A stretch of DNA of 64,000 nucleotides from contig NZ_JACSGT010000002.1 in NCBI RefSeq assembly GCF_021504595.1, positions 1 to 64,000 on the forward strand. The letters run 5' to 3'. The translations under genes were made by a program, and so were the position numbers. Under the pieces are notes generated by a model that searched no databases, was not told where the DNA came from, and was given only the letters and a program-made list of their open reading frames with translations. Source of the DNA: Chryseobacterium indicum (GTDB taxonomy: Bacteria > Bacteroidota > Bacteroidia > Flavobacteriales > Weeksellaceae). This document shows positions 1 through 9,152 of the stretch, piece after piece; positions within the stretch are counted from its first letter, which is position 1; each line of letters opens with the position of its first letter.

Positions 1-10
1 CCCGAAACTC

Positions 11-706
11 TTATAAATACTCTTTAATCTGTAAAAGATGTGTAATCACTTTCAAGCCTTCTTCGGATTTATTTTCCTTAAAAACATCAAAGAAAATCAC
101 ATCCATACCAAAATTCTGAGCACCGACAACGTCTGCAACCCAGTCATCGCCAATTAAAATACTGTTTTCTTTTGTGGCTTTTGAAAGGTTCAGAGAATAT
201 TCAAAAATTTCGGGACGTGGCTTTCTTACACCAACTGTATCTGCGCTTGTGATGGTCTGAAAATACCTGTCAATTCCGGACAAAATACACTTTCTCTCCG
301 TCACTTCTTTGAACCCGTTTGAAATAATATGCAGTGTGTAACTTTTTGCCTTAAGATATTCAAGAATATATTCTGCACCTTCTACAAGTTCATTATGATT
401 GAGAATTTTATCTAAGAAATGTTCCTCGAAATACATCGATAATTCTGGATCATCAACACCAAAACTTTTAAAGGTATCATAAAAACGATGTTTTCTGAGA
501 TATTCTTTATCGATAATTCCGTCGCGGATGTCTTCCCAGAGTTTTTCATTGATTTCATGATAAACAGAGTGGAATTCTTCAAACCTGATATTGTACTTTA
601 ACCCGATTTCTTCTTTCTCAAAAAGATCTTTTATCGTTAAATACGCATTGCGGCGGTGATCCCAAAGTGTATTATCAAGATCAAAAAAAATGTGCTGAAT
701 TTTCAT
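11..706 (-). CDS. yjjG: YjjG-family HAD phosphatase (noncanonical nucleotidase)
   Basis: Predicted cytoplasmic HAD-superfamily phosphatase of 231 residues. Motif I is the DLDNT stretch near residues 9-13, with the nucleophile and acid/base aspartates D9 and D11. Motif II is in HIISNGF, the motif III lysine is in the KPRPEIF stretch, and the motif IV acidic pair is in IGDDW. This layout and the large cap domain fit the YjjG/pyrimidine 5'-nucleotidase group, which dephosphorylates (d)UMP, dTMP and noncanonical nucleotides. The start is the ATG at 706; a slightly longer reading frame would need a TTG start. It is the last gene at the left edge and points off the window, so its downstream partners are unknown. 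The family is secure; the substrate is inferred. Confidence 0.85.
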   Translation of the reverse strand: MKIQHIFFDLDNTLWDHRRNAYLTIKDLFEKEEIGLKYNIRFEEFHSVYHEINEKLWEDIRDGIIDKEYLRKHRFYDTFKSFGVDDPELSMYFEEHFLDKILNHNELVEGAEYILEYLKAKSYTLHIISNGFKEVTERKCILSGIDRYFQTITSADTVGVRKPRPEIFEYSLNLSKATKENSILIGDDWVADVVGAQNFGMDVIFFDVFKENKSEEGLKVITHLLQIKEYL

Positions 707-726
707 ACAGCACAAAATTAATAATT

Positions 727-861
727 TTAATTTTTGGATACAGGATAATTCTTGCCTTTGGCTTTCACTACCTCGACGCTCTTTGAAAAGTTGAGTAAAA
801 ACTCAATAGTTTGTTTCTTAGGTTTCAAAGCTTTCACTTTTAAGGAATCATTTTTTTTCAT
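727..861 (-). CDS. Small basic protein of 44 residues, unknown function
   Basis: A short frame reading MKKNDSLKVKALKPKKQT and ending YPVSKN, with no internal stop, between the sigma factor and the HAD phosphatase. It is lysine-rich at the N-terminus with a short hydrophobic helix (IEFLLNF) in the middle. The spacing of 20 nt to the HAD start and 48 nt from the sigma-factor stop suggests co-transcription in one minus-strand unit. There is no signal peptide or membrane segment. I do not recognise the family; coding is inferred from codon-like composition and position, so this call is moderate. Confidence 0.5.
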   Translation of the reverse strand: MKKNDSLKVKALKPKKQTIEFLLNFSKSVEVVKAKGKNYPVSKN

Positions 862-909
862 AGGCGAAAATGTTTTTCCTTAAAAACGGGAATTTTCAGA
901 AATTATTAT

Positions 910-1500
910 TTATCTAGTTAAGATAATATTATTTTCATCCATGATTTTTCTCAGGTTGATTAAAGCATAGCGCACTCTTCCCAGTGTAGTATTGATACTC
1001 ATGTCGGTATGATCCGCAATTTCTTTAAAACTTAATCCGTCAAAAAATCTTAGTTTAATTACTTCCTGCTGGTTTTCGGGTAAAAACTGAAGCATTTTTA
1101 AAAGATCTTCCTGAATCTGATTGGTTACAAGCTGATCCTCGATATTTTCGGAAGGCTCTCTCAAAAGATCAAAAACAGAATATTCATCCGTTTCAAAAGT
1201 AGTTTCTGAAACTTTCATATTTTTAGATTTTAACCTGAAATGATCGATAATAAGATTATGGGCAATTCTTTTCGCCCAAAGAATGAATTTTCCTTCTTCG
1301 TTATAGCGTCCTTCCTTCAGCATAATGATAATTTTCATGAAGGTATCCTGAAACACATCATTTGCTAAATCTTCATCATTAATTTTGTAAAAAATGAATG
1401 TAAACAACTCTCTCTGATGGCGGTGTATAAGGGTAGACAACGCCTCTTCGTCTCCTTTTTGGTAAAGGGAAATTAGTAAACTATCCGATTTTGATTTCAT
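910..1500 (-). CDS. ECF-type RNA polymerase sigma factor
   Basis: Sigma-70 family protein of 196 residues with the ECF layout. Region 2 spans about residues 25-95 and includes the core-binding/-10 melting stretch ending in AKRIAHNLIIDHFR. A linker follows, and region 4 spans about 130-185 with a helix-turn-helix seen in LRFFDGLSFKEIADHTDMSINT. It directs RNA polymerase to a subset of promoters. No anti-sigma factor gene is adjacent, so the signal is unknown. The gene is isolated upstream, with a plausible promoter in the AT-rich gap, and may be co-transcribed with the 44-residue protein downstream. Homologues in flavobacteria are often constitutively present; the regulon cannot be read from this window. 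Confidence 0.88.
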   Translation of the reverse strand: MKSKSDSLLISLYQKGDEEALSTLIHRHQRELFTFIFYKINDEDLANDVFQDTFMKIIIMLKEGRYNEEGKFILWAKRIAHNLIIDHFRLKSKNMKVSETTFETDEYSVFDLLREPSENIEDQLVTNQIQEDLLKMLQFLPENQQEVIKLRFFDGLSFKEIADHTDMSINTTLGRVRYALINLRKIMDENNIILTR

Positions 1501-1624
1501 AACTTCTTCTCAATAAATATTGCTGACTATAATTCCAGATATTTTATCTGGCTTCAGCTGTAAATACAAAACAATTCTTCAGAGTAAAGTCGAATCAATA
1601 GGCGGATACAATTTTTCTATGGTG

Positions 1625-1655
1625 TAAATATAATAAATTTTTAATAACTGTTAAC
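1625..1655 (-). promoter_or_regulatory. Possible Bacteroidota promoter for the ECF sigma gene
   Basis: On the minus strand a TATATTTA box (close to the TAnnTTTG -7 consensus) lies 19 nt downstream of a TTA in GTTAACAG that could serve as the -33 element. It sits about 125 nt upstream of the sigma-factor start codon. The match is imperfect in both boxes, so this is tentative. Confidence 0.3.
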
Positions 1656-1692
1656 CATTTATTAACTTTTTACGAGAAAAATTCAAAAAAAG

Positions 1693-2190
1693 CTACTTAA
1701 ACATATCGTGAATGAATACAGTAGGGATATTTAATGTAAAATTAACATTTACCCCCTTCAGTTCCTTACCATTTATTCCGCTGTTTCCGATCGGAAAAGC
1801 ATAACCTCCGGTAAGATCCAGAATCCCGAAAAGCGTTACACCTACCTTCGGAGCAATATATTTGTTGGTTCCTTCCGCTCCCATCAGAAAATAGTAAGAA
1901 TGGTTGAAATCTACATTTTTTTCAAAATTTAACAGAACATCGGCTGAAATTTTAGGCATGACAGCAAATTGGGAATGCGCAGAACCCATTAATGCGGAAG
2001 CTCCCAAACGGTAAATAACATCATCATTTTTTAAGAAAAGCAGCTTCCCTCCTATTTCCCCGAAACTCTGGTTCTGGTATGTATATCCTACACTTATCAT
2101 TTTATGCACGGTTAACTGGGCTTTAGCAAATGTACTCAGGAAAAATACGGAAAGGATTGCGATTGCAAATCTGGCGTTTATCATCTTCAA
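1693..2190 (-). CDS. Secreted beta-rich outer-membrane-like protein
   Basis: A 165-residue protein with a clear N-terminal signal peptide (hydrophobic core AIAILSVFFLSTF, cleavage after AKA). The mature part is rich in alternating hydrophobic/polar strands with glycine turns (ISVGYTYQNQ, RLGASALMGS, KVGVTLFGILDLTGGYAF), as in small beta-barrel or conserved outer-membrane proteins. No catalytic motif is visible. It lies downstream of metK after a terminator, so it probably has its own transcript. I do not recognise a named family; location at the outer membrane is inferred from the strand pattern. Confidence 0.7.
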   Translation of the reverse strand: MKMINARFAIAILSVFFLSTFAKAQLTVHKMISVGYTYQNQSFGEIGGKLLFLKNDDVIYRLGASALMGSAHSQFAVMPKISADVLLNFEKNVDFNHSYYFLMGAEGTNKYIAPKVGVTLFGILDLTGGYAFPIGNSGINGKELKGVNVNFTLNIPTVFIHDMFK

Positions 2191-2208
2191 ATTTATTTAA
2201 TGTAAAAA

Positions 2209-2241
2209 TAAAAAAAACTGCCTTATCAAAAGATAAAGCAG
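2209..2241 (-). terminator. Rho-independent terminator after metK
   Basis: On the minus strand CTGCTTTATC, a TTTT loop and GATAAGGCAG form a 10-bp stem with one G-U wobble, followed by eight T residues. It lies 26 nt past the metK stop codon. Confidence 0.85.
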
Positions 2242-2266
2242 CTATTTATATTGTATAAGTTTAAAA

Positions 2267-3547
2267 TTAAATTCCGAAAGAAGCTTTAATTTCTTCTACT
2301 TTGTCTAATTTTTCCCATGTAAAGAACTCAAGGTTTTCCAGAGTAAGCTCGTTTTTATGACCTTTATTGAAAGTTTTGCTGGCAACATAATGCTCTTTTC
2401 CCATGTGTCCGTAAGAAGCTGTTTCCTGATAGATCGGGTTTCTTAGCTTTAAGTTCTGCTCGATTGCGTAAGGTCTTAAATCGAAGATTGTTGAAACTTT
2501 TTTAGCAATTTCTCCATCGTTAAGATCTACTTTTGCCGTTCCGTAGGTATTGATATACAATCCGCATGGCTCTGCAACCCCGATTGCGTAAGAAACCTGT
2601 ACCAAAACTTCATCAGCAACTCCAGCAGCCACCAGATTTTTAGCAATGTGTCTTGTTGCATAAGCCGCACTTCTGTCTACTTTTGAAGGATCTTTTCCAG
2701 AGAATGCACCACCACCGTGAGCTCCTTTTCCTCCGTACGTATCTACGATAATCTTTCTTCCTGTAAGACCTGTATCTCCGTGAGGACCACCGATTACAAA
2801 TTTACCGGTCGGGTTGATATGATATTTGATCTGATCGTTGAATAACGCTTTAATTTCTTCTGTCTGTAAAGCAACTACTCTAGGAATCAGAATATTTTTA
2901 ATGTCTTCTCTGATTTTGTTCAGCATTTCTTCTTCAGATCCGAAATCATCATGTTGTGTAGAAACTACGATAGAATCGATTCTGATCGGCTTATGATCGT
3001 CAGAATATTCAATAGTAACCTGGGATTTTGCATCAGGACGAAGATATTTAATTTCTGAATCTTCTCTTCTGATCGCAGAAAGTTCCTTAAGAATAGTATG
3101 TGCAAGATCCAAAGCCAAAGGCATATAGTTAGCCGTTTCGTTGGTTGCGTATCCGAACATCATTCCCTGATCGCCCGCTCCCTGTGCATTCGCTTTAGCT
3201 TCGAAAGACTCATCCGTTACCACTCTGTCTACTCCCTGATTGATATCCGGAGACTGTTCGTGGATCGCAGAAATAACCCCGCAAGAATCTCCGTTGAACA
3301 TATACTCTCCTTTTGTATAACCAATCCCGTTGATTACTTCTCTCGCGATCGTCTGAACATCAAGATAAGCATCAGATTTTACTTCACCCGCTAAAACCAC
3401 CTGTCCTGTTGTAACAAGGGTTTCACAAGCTACCTTTGAGTTTTTGTCGTATGCTAAAAAATGATCGATTAATGCGTCGGAAATCTGATCGGCAATTTTG
3501 TCCGGATGTCCTTCTGAAACAGATTCAGATGTAAATAAATAAGACAT
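2267..3547 (-). CDS. metK: S-adenosylmethionine synthase
   Basis: Makes S-adenosylmethionine from methionine and ATP in the cytoplasm, hydrolysing the resulting triphosphate. The 426-residue protein begins with the family hallmark [26 protein letters not shown]. It also carries [12 protein letters not shown] (the ATP-binding hexapeptide), [17 protein letters not shown] and the P-loop-like [19 protein letters not shown]. Length fits the bacterial family, with a slightly extended central region. It is monocistronic by layout: a terminator follows and a 240-bp AT-rich gap precedes. I looked in that upstream gap for a SAM riboswitch and saw no conserved core, so regulation is unknown. Confidence 0.98.
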   Translation of the reverse strand: MSYLFTSESVSEGHPDKIADQISDALIDHFLAYDKNSKVACETLVTTGQVVLAGEVKSDAYLDVQTIAREVINGIGYTKGEYMFNGDSCGVISAIHEQSPDINQGVDRVVTDESFEAKANAQGAGDQGMMFGYATNETANYMPLALDLAHTILKELSAIRREDSEIKYLRPDAKSQVTIEYSDDHKPIRIDSIVVSTQHDDFGSEEEMLNKIREDIKNILIPRVVALQTEEIKALFNDQIKYHINPTGKFVIGGPHGDTGLTGRKIIVDTYGGKGAHGGGAFSGKDPSKVDRSAAYATRHIAKNLVAAGVADEVLVQVSYAIGVAEPCGLYINTYGTAKVDLNDGEIAKKVSTIFDLRPYAIEQNLKLRNPIYQETASYGHMGKEHYVASKTFNKGHKNELTLENLEFFTWEKLDKVEEIKASFGI

Positions 3548-3787
3548 ATTATTCTATTTGTTTTTAGATTAAAAAAATATACGAAGAAAAATAAGAATAA
3601 ATTGTCTAATGAAGGTCTAAAAAAGAATACTGTTTTAGCATATTTTTATAGAGGTTGCAATCAGGTCAAATTTTTCCTCGTTCGTAAACGTTGGCAAATT
3701 TAAGTACTATTTTTTAATACTCAAAATTTTTGTTTACTTATTATCTTTTCTTTAAATTGATGATTTGATGATATTTAACATAAAACA
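3548..3787. other. AT-rich gap between metK and oxyR, no gene seen
   Basis: This stretch holds the metK upstream region and the oxyR downstream region. I see no open frame with a plausible start, no convincing terminator hairpin and no known riboswitch core. Confidence 0.5.
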
Positions 3788-4738
3788 CTATTGCGGTTTT
3801 ATGCTTACAAATTCTTTCGGATTCTCGTGATAATTCAGTTTTTTCTCTAAAGAATTTCTGATAGAATGCGACAATTCATCAATAATTTTCTGCTTAAAGG
3901 TTGGTTTGTAGTAAATAATGCTGATTTCTCTGTACGGGAAAGGCTTCTTAAATCTGAAAACATTCTCCTTCTGTACATCTGAAAGCTGATTAAGAGCCAA
4001 CTCTGGCAAAATACTGATTCCTCCTACTTTATCCACCATGTGAACCAAAGTCTGGATATTAGAAGCGAGAAAATCCAAGTTTTTAGGCTTTAATGTATTT
4101 TCTTTTAAATGACAGATATTTTCGAACTGGTTTCTCAGACAGTTTCCTTCTTCAAGCAGCCATACTTTTTCTACATTCAGTTCTTCCGGAACGACATAAG
4201 AGTTTTTCTTGTTGGCTTCTTTTTCAGAACTGTAGATCATCAACTCTTCATTGAATAAGAAATCCTGATAAAATTCATCTGCCGCATCATATGGTGTGGA
4301 AATAATTCCGGCATCCAACTCCCCTGCTTTCAAAGCTTTGATGATGTTGTCCGTTGTCATTTCTTTTACATTCATCTGGATTTTCGGGTTTTCTTCCAAA
4401 AATTTGAAGATTTCTGTAGGCAGGATGAAAGAAGAAACGGTAGGAATGATTCCGATATTGATGGTTCCTCCTAAAATATTGTTTAAAAGATTGGCTTTAT
4501 TTTTAAGTTCATTGACAGATTCTATAATCACCTTCGCCTGATCGATGATCTGAAGCCCCACATCTGTGGTACGGATCGGGTGCGTTGTTCTGTCGAAAAC
4601 CTTCACATCCAGTTCGTCCTCAAATTTCTGTATCATTGCACTTAATGTAGGCTGCGTAATGAAGCATGCTTGAGCCGCTTTCCCAAAATGTTTGTACTTA
4701 TCAACCGCGATAAGATACTCGAGTTGCTGAATGTTCAT
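3788..4738 (-). CDS. oxyR: OxyR-type LysR regulator (peroxide sensor)
   Basis: LysR-family transcription factor of 316 residues. The N-terminal winged helix-turn-helix covers about residues 1-60 (QQLEYLIAVDKYKHFGKAA, then TQPTLSAMIQKFE). The C-terminal substrate-binding-like domain carries two cysteines, C200 and C209, in NCLRNQFENIC. The nine-residue spacing matches the redox pair C199/C208 of Escherichia coli OxyR, so peroxide sensing by disulfide formation is well supported. It is divergent from catalase katA across 132 bp, the classical arrangement for OxyR control of its target. Start codon is the ATG giving MNIQQLEYL, the usual LysR beginning. Confidence 0.93.
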   Translation of the reverse strand: MNIQQLEYLIAVDKYKHFGKAAQACFITQPTLSAMIQKFEDELDVKVFDRTTHPIRTTDVGLQIIDQAKVIIESVNELKNKANLLNNILGGTINIGIIPTVSSFILPTEIFKFLEENPKIQMNVKEMTTDNIIKALKAGELDAGIISTPYDAADEFYQDFLFNEELMIYSSEKEANKKNSYVVPEELNVEKVWLLEEGNCLRNQFENICHLKENTLKPKNLDFLASNIQTLVHMVDKVGGISILPELALNQLSDVQKENVFRFKKPFPYREISIIYYKPTFKQKIIDELSHSIRNSLEKKLNYHENPKEFVSIKPQ

Positions 4739-4780
4739 CTGATTAATATTATCTATGACAAAGATAAAATGTTTTTGCCA

Positions 4781-4808
4781 TTTGCAATTAAAAATTCAAG
4801 TAAATTTG
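4781..4808 (+). promoter_or_regulatory. Likely katA promoter in the oxyR-katA gap
   Basis: TTTG at 4781-4784 and an exact TAAATTTG (TAnnTTTG) box at 4801-4808 are separated by 16 nt, about 63 nt before the katA start codon. This fits the Bacteroidota sigma-ABfr promoter class, with slightly short spacing. A weaker TACCTTTA box lies just downstream. An OxyR operator probably overlaps but I cannot delimit it. Confidence 0.45.
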
Positions 4809-4870
4809 ATATTTAGTACCTTTACATAAACAAAAGCAGTTAAAAAATCATTCACAAAAATCATAAATCT

Positions 4871-6358
4871 ATGGATTCTAAAAAATTGACCTTAAGTAAC
4901 GGCGCTCCCTATTACGAACATCAGGATTCACAAACAGTCGGCCCAAGAGGTCCGGTATTGCTGCAGGATTTTATTTTGCAGGAAAATCTTGCTCATTTTG
5001 TAAGAGAAAGAATCCCGGAAAGAATTGTTCATGCAAAAGGAACGGGTGCTTACGGAACGTTTACAGTTACCCACGATATTACCCAATATACAAAAGCAAA
5101 ATTATTTTCTACAGTTGGCAATTCATGCAGGATGTTTGCCCGCTTTTCCACGGTAGGCGGAGAGAAAGGAAGCGCAGATACGGCTAGAGATCCAAGAGGT
5201 TTTGCTTTAAAATTCTACACAGAAGACGGAAACTGGGATCTTGTTGGAAACAACACGCCGGTTTTTTTCATCAAGGATGCGAAAAAATTTCCTGATTTTA
5301 TCCATACCCAGAAAAGAGTTCCGAAAACCAATCTGAAAAGCGCAACCATGATGTGGGATTTCTGGAGCCTGAATCCTGAATCTCTTCATCAGGTTCTGAT
5401 TTTAATGTCAGACAGAGGAACACCTTACGGACACAGACATATGCACGGTTTCGGATCGCATACTTTCTCTATGATCAATGCTCAGAATGAAAGAGTCTGG
5501 GTGAAGTTTCATTTAAAATCCAAACAGGGAATTAAAAATTTCACGAATGATGAAGCGGTAAAAATGGCTGGGGAAAATCCGGATTTTGCTCAGGAAGACC
5601 TTTGCAATGCCATTGAGGAGGGAAATTTCCCGAAATGGACAATGTACATTCAGGTAATGACGGAAGAACAGGCAAGAGACTTCAGATGGAATCCTTTTGA
5701 TATTACCAAAGTATGGTTCCATAGCGATTTCCCGTTAATTGAAGTCGGAGAAATGGAACTGAATGAAGTTCCTGTCAATTATTTTGCACACGTGGAACAA
5801 TCTGTTTTTTCGCCAAGCAATTTAATTGATGGAATCAGTTTTTCGCCGGATAAAATGCTTCAGGGAAGATTATTTTCTTATCCGGATGCGCACCGATACA
5901 GAGTGGGCGTAAATGCTCATCTGCTGGAAGTTAACAGATGTCCTTTTGCAGTTAATAATTATCAGAGAGACGGATTTATGGCAGATTCAAGCCATTATCA
6001 GGACAAACCGAATTATTATCCGAACAGTTTTGATGATATTAAACCGGATCCTGCTTATAAAAGTTTCGAATATGAACTGGACAGCGCACATGTAGCAAGC
6101 TACAACAGAAACGAAAATGATGACGATCATTACACCCAACCCGGATTATTATATACAAAGGCAATGAATACCGAAGACAGACAAAACCTTGTAAATAATA
6201 TCGTTGGAAGCATGAAAGGAATTACAGGACCTAAAAGAGACGAGATCATTAACAGACAGTTATGTCATTTTTTCAGGGCCAATATTGAATTGGGCATGAA
6301 GGTAGCTTCTCAATTGAATGTGATTATTGATGCAAATATGATGAACCACACGAAATAA
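4871..6358 (+). CDS. katA: Monofunctional haem catalase
   Basis: Dismutates hydrogen peroxide to water and oxygen using haem b. The 495-residue length fits the small-subunit (clade 3) catalases. Visible key residues are the distal histidine H54 in RIVHAKGTGAYG, the distal asparagine in VGNNTPVFF (about 127-128), and the proximal haem-ligand tyrosine Y337 within RLFSYPDAHRYRVG. There is no signal peptide, so it is cytoplasmic. It is divergent from oxyR, which should activate it under peroxide stress, and is followed by a strong terminator. Confidence 0.97.
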   Translation: MDSKKLTLSNGAPYYEHQDSQTVGPRGPVLLQDFILQENLAHFVRERIPERIVHAKGTGAYGTFTVTHDITQYTKAKLFSTVGNSCRMFARFSTVGGEKGSADTARDPRGFALKFYTEDGNWDLVGNNTPVFFIKDAKKFPDFIHTQKRVPKTNLKSATMMWDFWSLNPESLHQVLILMSDRGTPYGHRHMHGFGSHTFSMINAQNERVWVKFHLKSKQGIKNFTNDEAVKMAGENPDFAQEDLCNAIEEGNFPKWTMYIQVMTEEQARDFRWNPFDITKVWFHSDFPLIEVGEMELNEVPVNYFAHVEQSVFSPSNLIDGISFSPDKMLQGRLFSYPDAHRYRVGVNAHLLEVNRCPFAVNNYQRDGFMADSSHYQDKPNYYPNSFDDIKPDPAYKSFEYELDSAHVASYNRNENDDDHYTQPGLLYTKAMNTEDRQNLVNNIVGSMKGITGPKRDEIINRQLCHFFRANIELGMKVASQLNVIIDANMMNHTK

Positions 6359-6384
6359 GTATCTTAAACAATAATTTCAATCAG

Positions 6385-6418
6385 AAGGAAAAAAAATCAA
6401 TATTTTTTCCTTTTTTTT
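6385..6418 (+). terminator. Rho-independent terminator after katA
   Basis: AAGGAAAAAA pairs with TTTTTTCCTT across a short loop and is followed by a run of T residues, 27 nt past the katA stop codon. Confidence 0.75.
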
Positions 6419-6463
6419 ATAAAAAATTCATAATTTGCACAGAATAATATTTTAAAGTGGAAA

Positions 6464-7231
6464 ATGGGTTACGAAAATATATTATTAAATAAGGAAGATA
6501 AAATATCTATTATTACAATAAACCGACCTGAGAGTTTAAATGCACTCAATGCTAAAACGATCAGCGAATTAAGTTCAGCGTTGAACGAATTAGATTCAGA
6601 CCAATCCTGCAGAGTAGTTATTCTTACAGGAAGCGGTGAAAAATCTTTCGTTGCTGGAGCAGACATTAAAGAATTCAGTGATTTTGGACAGGAAAAGGCA
6701 GAAGAACTTGCCAGAAACGGACACAATACTTTATTCAATAAAATTGAAAACATGACCAAGCCTGTAATTGCAGCCGTAAACGGTTTTGCATTAGGCGGAG
6801 GTCTCGAGCTTGCCATGGCATGCCACATCAGATACGCATCGGAAAATGCAAAACTGGGACTTCCGGAAGTAACTTTAGGATTAATTCCCGGTTACGGAGG
6901 AACCCAAAGACTGCCGAAGCTTGTAGGAAAAGGTATTGCCAATGAAATGATCTTCTCTGCCAAAATGGTTCCTGCTGCAAAAGCAAAAGAAATCGGACTG
7001 GTAAATGAAGTGTATCCAATAGAAGAATTATTAAATAAGACAAAAGAATTAGCCAACATTATTGCCCACAATTCACCAATGGCAATTTCGAAAGCAATTC
7101 ATGCTGTAAACTTATCGGACACGGATAAAGGTTTTGAAACTGAGATTAAATATTTCGGAGAGCTTTTTGAAATGGACGACAAAAAAGAAGGAGTTTCTGC
7201 TTTTCTTGAAAAAAGAAAGCCAAGCTTCTAA
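6464..7231 (+). CDS. Enoyl-CoA hydratase/isomerase (crotonase family)
   Basis: Crotonase-fold enzyme of 255 residues, cytoplasmic, predicted to hydrate short-chain trans-2-enoyl-CoA in fatty-acid or amino-acid breakdown. The oxyanion-hole segments are FVAGADIKEF (about 62-71) and FALGGGLELAMACH (about 108-121). Both hydratase glutamates are present, E115 and E135, the latter in GLPEVTLGLIPGYGGTQRL. This favours a true hydratase over a dienoyl isomerase or decarboxylase. It starts a plus-strand run (dCMP deaminase, xerD, NUDIX) but is functionally unlike those genes. Substrate chain length cannot be told. Confidence 0.9.
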   Translation: MGYENILLNKEDKISIITINRPESLNALNAKTISELSSALNELDSDQSCRVVILTGSGEKSFVAGADIKEFSDFGQEKAEELARNGHNTLFNKIENMTKPVIAAVNGFALGGGLELAMACHIRYASENAKLGLPEVTLGLIPGYGGTQRLPKLVGKGIANEMIFSAKMVPAAKAKEIGLVNEVYPIEELLNKTKELANIIAHNSPMAISKAIHAVNLSDTDKGFETEIKYFGELFEMDDKKEGVSAFLEKRKPSF

Positions 7232-7279
7232 ACTTTTTACCCTTAATACAAATTATTTCGAAACAAACAATGCTGCGGT

Positions 7280-7702
7280 ATGAATAAGTTTGACAAAGCT
7301 TATCTAAAAATGGCTCAGGAATGGGCAAAACTTTCCTACTGTAAACGAAAACAAGTAGGAGCTCTTATCGTAAAAGATAGGATGATTATTTCAGATGGTT
7401 ATAATGGTACTCCTTCAGGATTTGAAAACTGCTGTGAGGACAGTGACGGGAAAACACACTGGTATGTACTTCATGCAGAAGCGAATGCTATTTTAAAATT
7501 AGCAGCTTCCACGCAGTCTGCAAAAGGTGCAACATTGTATTTAACGCTTTCGCCATGTAAAGAATGCAGCAAGCTGATTCTGCAGGCGGGAATTACCAGA
7601 CTTGTCTACATCAATGAATATTCGGATGACGACGGGATATCATTTTTAAGAAACCACAATATTGAAATAGAGCAAATTTCGGAAAGTGAACTAAAAAAAT
7701 AA
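7280..7702 (+). CDS. dCMP deaminase family protein
   Basis: Zinc-dependent cytidine/deoxycytidylate deaminase-fold protein of 140 residues. The zinc and proton-shuttle signature is seen as HAEANAI (His ligand and catalytic Glu) and, about 30 residues on, SPCKECSK (two Cys ligands). The segment DGYNGTPSGFENC is typical of dCMP deaminases, which make dUMP for thymidylate synthesis. The gene begins 48 nt after the enoyl-CoA hydratase and ends 6 nt before xerD, so it is probably co-transcribed with xerD. Confidence 0.9.
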   Translation: MNKFDKAYLKMAQEWAKLSYCKRKQVGALIVKDRMIISDGYNGTPSGFENCCEDSDGKTHWYVLHAEANAILKLAASTQSAKGATLYLTLSPCKECSKLILQAGITRLVYINEYSDDDGISFLRNHNIEIEQISESELKK

Positions 7703-7708
7703 CACAAC

Positions 7709-8623
7709 ATGACTTGGGATGAAAAAATTAAGGATTTTGAAATCTTTCTTCGATTCGAGAGAAACTTTTCAGAAAACACTCTCGACGCCTATATTCGAGA
7801 CATCAGAAAACTAAAAGAATACGCAGAAGAAGATCTGGGCAACGTCGGGCCCGATACTATAGGCTACGAAAATCTGCAGGAATACATTTTCAATCTTTCC
7901 AAACAAAAATTCAGCGAAAGATCTCAGGCGAGATGGATCTCTTCCATTAAAGCATTCTTCAAATTTTTACTGGAGGATGAATACCGTGAAGACAATCCGG
8001 CTTCTCTGCTTGAAGGTCCGAAACTTGGACTTTACTTACCGGATACTTTAAGTCTGCCCGATATCAACAAGATCATCAGCGCGATTGAAGTAAACTCTGA
8101 TCTTGGAAAGAGAAACCAGTGTATCATCGAAGTTCTGTACGGATGCGGACTTCGCGTTTCGGAACTTATTGATCTGAAAATTTCCAATATCAATTTTAAA
8201 GAGCAGTATATCAAGGTAAACGGAAAGGGAAACAAAATACGTTTCGTCCCTTTGGCAGATTATACGGCAGATCTTTTGGAAAATTATATACAGGAAGTAC
8301 GTTCCAAAAGTAAAATCAATAAAAAATATGAGGACACTTTATTCCTGAACAGCCGCGGAACATCGATGTCCAGAGTAATCGTATTTTTAATTATAAAAGA
8401 ATTAACAGACAAGGCGGGTGTAAGCAAAAAAATATCACCGCATACATTCAGGCATTCTTTTGCAACCCATTTGCTTCAGAATGGTGCAGATCTTCGTTAT
8501 ATCCAGGAAATGCTCGGACATTCCAGCATTACAACGACAGAGATCTACACCCACCTGAAAACAGAGGAACTGCGTGATGTGATCTTGTCTTATCACCCGA
8601 GAAATATTAATGTAACTCAATGA
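7709..8623 (+). CDS. xerD: Tyrosine recombinase XerD/XerC type
   Basis: Site-specific recombinase of 304 residues that resolves chromosome dimers at dif with a partner recombinase during division. The N-terminal SAM-like core-binding domain spans about residues 5-90. The catalytic domain shows the full set: R149 (YGCGLRVSEL), K173, H245 and R248 (SPHTFRHSFATHLL), H271 (LGHSSITTTEIYTHL) and the nucleophile Y280. Size and sequence fit the housekeeping Xer proteins rather than an integrase of a mobile element, and no att-like repeats flank it. Its last bases overlap the NUDIX start by ATGA, indicating translational coupling. Confidence 0.92.
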   Translation: MTWDEKIKDFEIFLRFERNFSENTLDAYIRDIRKLKEYAEEDLGNVGPDTIGYENLQEYIFNLSKQKFSERSQARWISSIKAFFKFLLEDEYREDNPASLLEGPKLGLYLPDTLSLPDINKIISAIEVNSDLGKRNQCIIEVLYGCGLRVSELIDLKISNINFKEQYIKVNGKGNKIRFVPLADYTADLLENYIQEVRSKSKINKKYEDTLFLNSRGTSMSRVIVFLIIKELTDKAGVSKKISPHTFRHSFATHLLQNGADLRYIQEMLGHSSITTTEIYTHLKTEELRDVILSYHPRNINVTQ

Positions 8624-9135
8624 AAATATTGAAATATTGCCCCAACTGCGGCAAAGAATCTTTACAGTGGGATGGAGAAAGAAAATGGAGCTGCCAAAAC
8701 TGTGGTTTCACATTATACAACAACGTTGCCGGAGCGGTAGCTGTGGTAATAAGATATAATGATGAAATTTATCTTACAAGAAGAAACAGAGATCCTAAGA
8801 AGGGAAAACTCGATCTTGCAGGAGGTTTTGTAGACCCGAAGGAAAGTGCAGAAGAAACCTGTAAAAGAGAACTTTTTGAAGAGCTGCAGCTGGATGTTGA
8901 TATTTCAAATTTAAAGTACTTAACGAGTCTTCCAAACGTCTATCAGTACAAAGAGATTGATTATAATACCATTGATCTTTTTTATGAATACCGCGTTCCG
9001 GAAAAATTTGAAGTGAATCTTGAATTGTCTGAAATTTCAGAAGCAGTCTGGATTCCTTTAAAAGAACTGAATCTTGAGGACATTGCTTTTGATTCTCAGA
9101 AAAAGTTTTTTGAAGAGTATCTGAAGAATATTTAA
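8620..9135 (+). CDS. NUDIX hydrolase with N-terminal zinc ribbon
   Basis: A 171-residue protein with two parts. Residues 6-31 hold a CPNCG...CQNCG zinc ribbon; residues 35-165 are a NUDIX domain. The Nudix box reads from GGFVDPKESAEETC to the RELFEELQL segment, with the metal-binding RExxEE complete. It hydrolyses a nucleoside diphosphate linked to another moiety; the zinc ribbon recalls NudC/NADH pyrophosphatase but the protein is shorter, so the substrate is open. It overlaps xerD by four bases and is followed by a strong terminator that closes this plus-strand unit. Confidence 0.9.
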   Translation: MKILKYCPNCGKESLQWDGERKWSCQNCGFTLYNNVAGAVAVVIRYNDEIYLTRRNRDPKKGKLDLAGGFVDPKESAEETCKRELFEELQLDVDISNLKYLTSLPNVYQYKEIDYNTIDLFYEYRVPEKFEVNLELSEISEAVWIPLKELNLEDIAFDSQKKFFEEYLKNI

Positions 9136-9152
9136 TATTCCTGAAATATATT

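Noticed and set aside
3548..3787. Possible SAM riboswitch upstream of metK
   Set aside because: No conserved aptamer core could be found on the minus strand.
7709..8623. xerD as integrase of a mobile element
   Set aside because: Size, motif details and neighbours fit a housekeeping Xer recombinase; no att sites or cargo genes are near.
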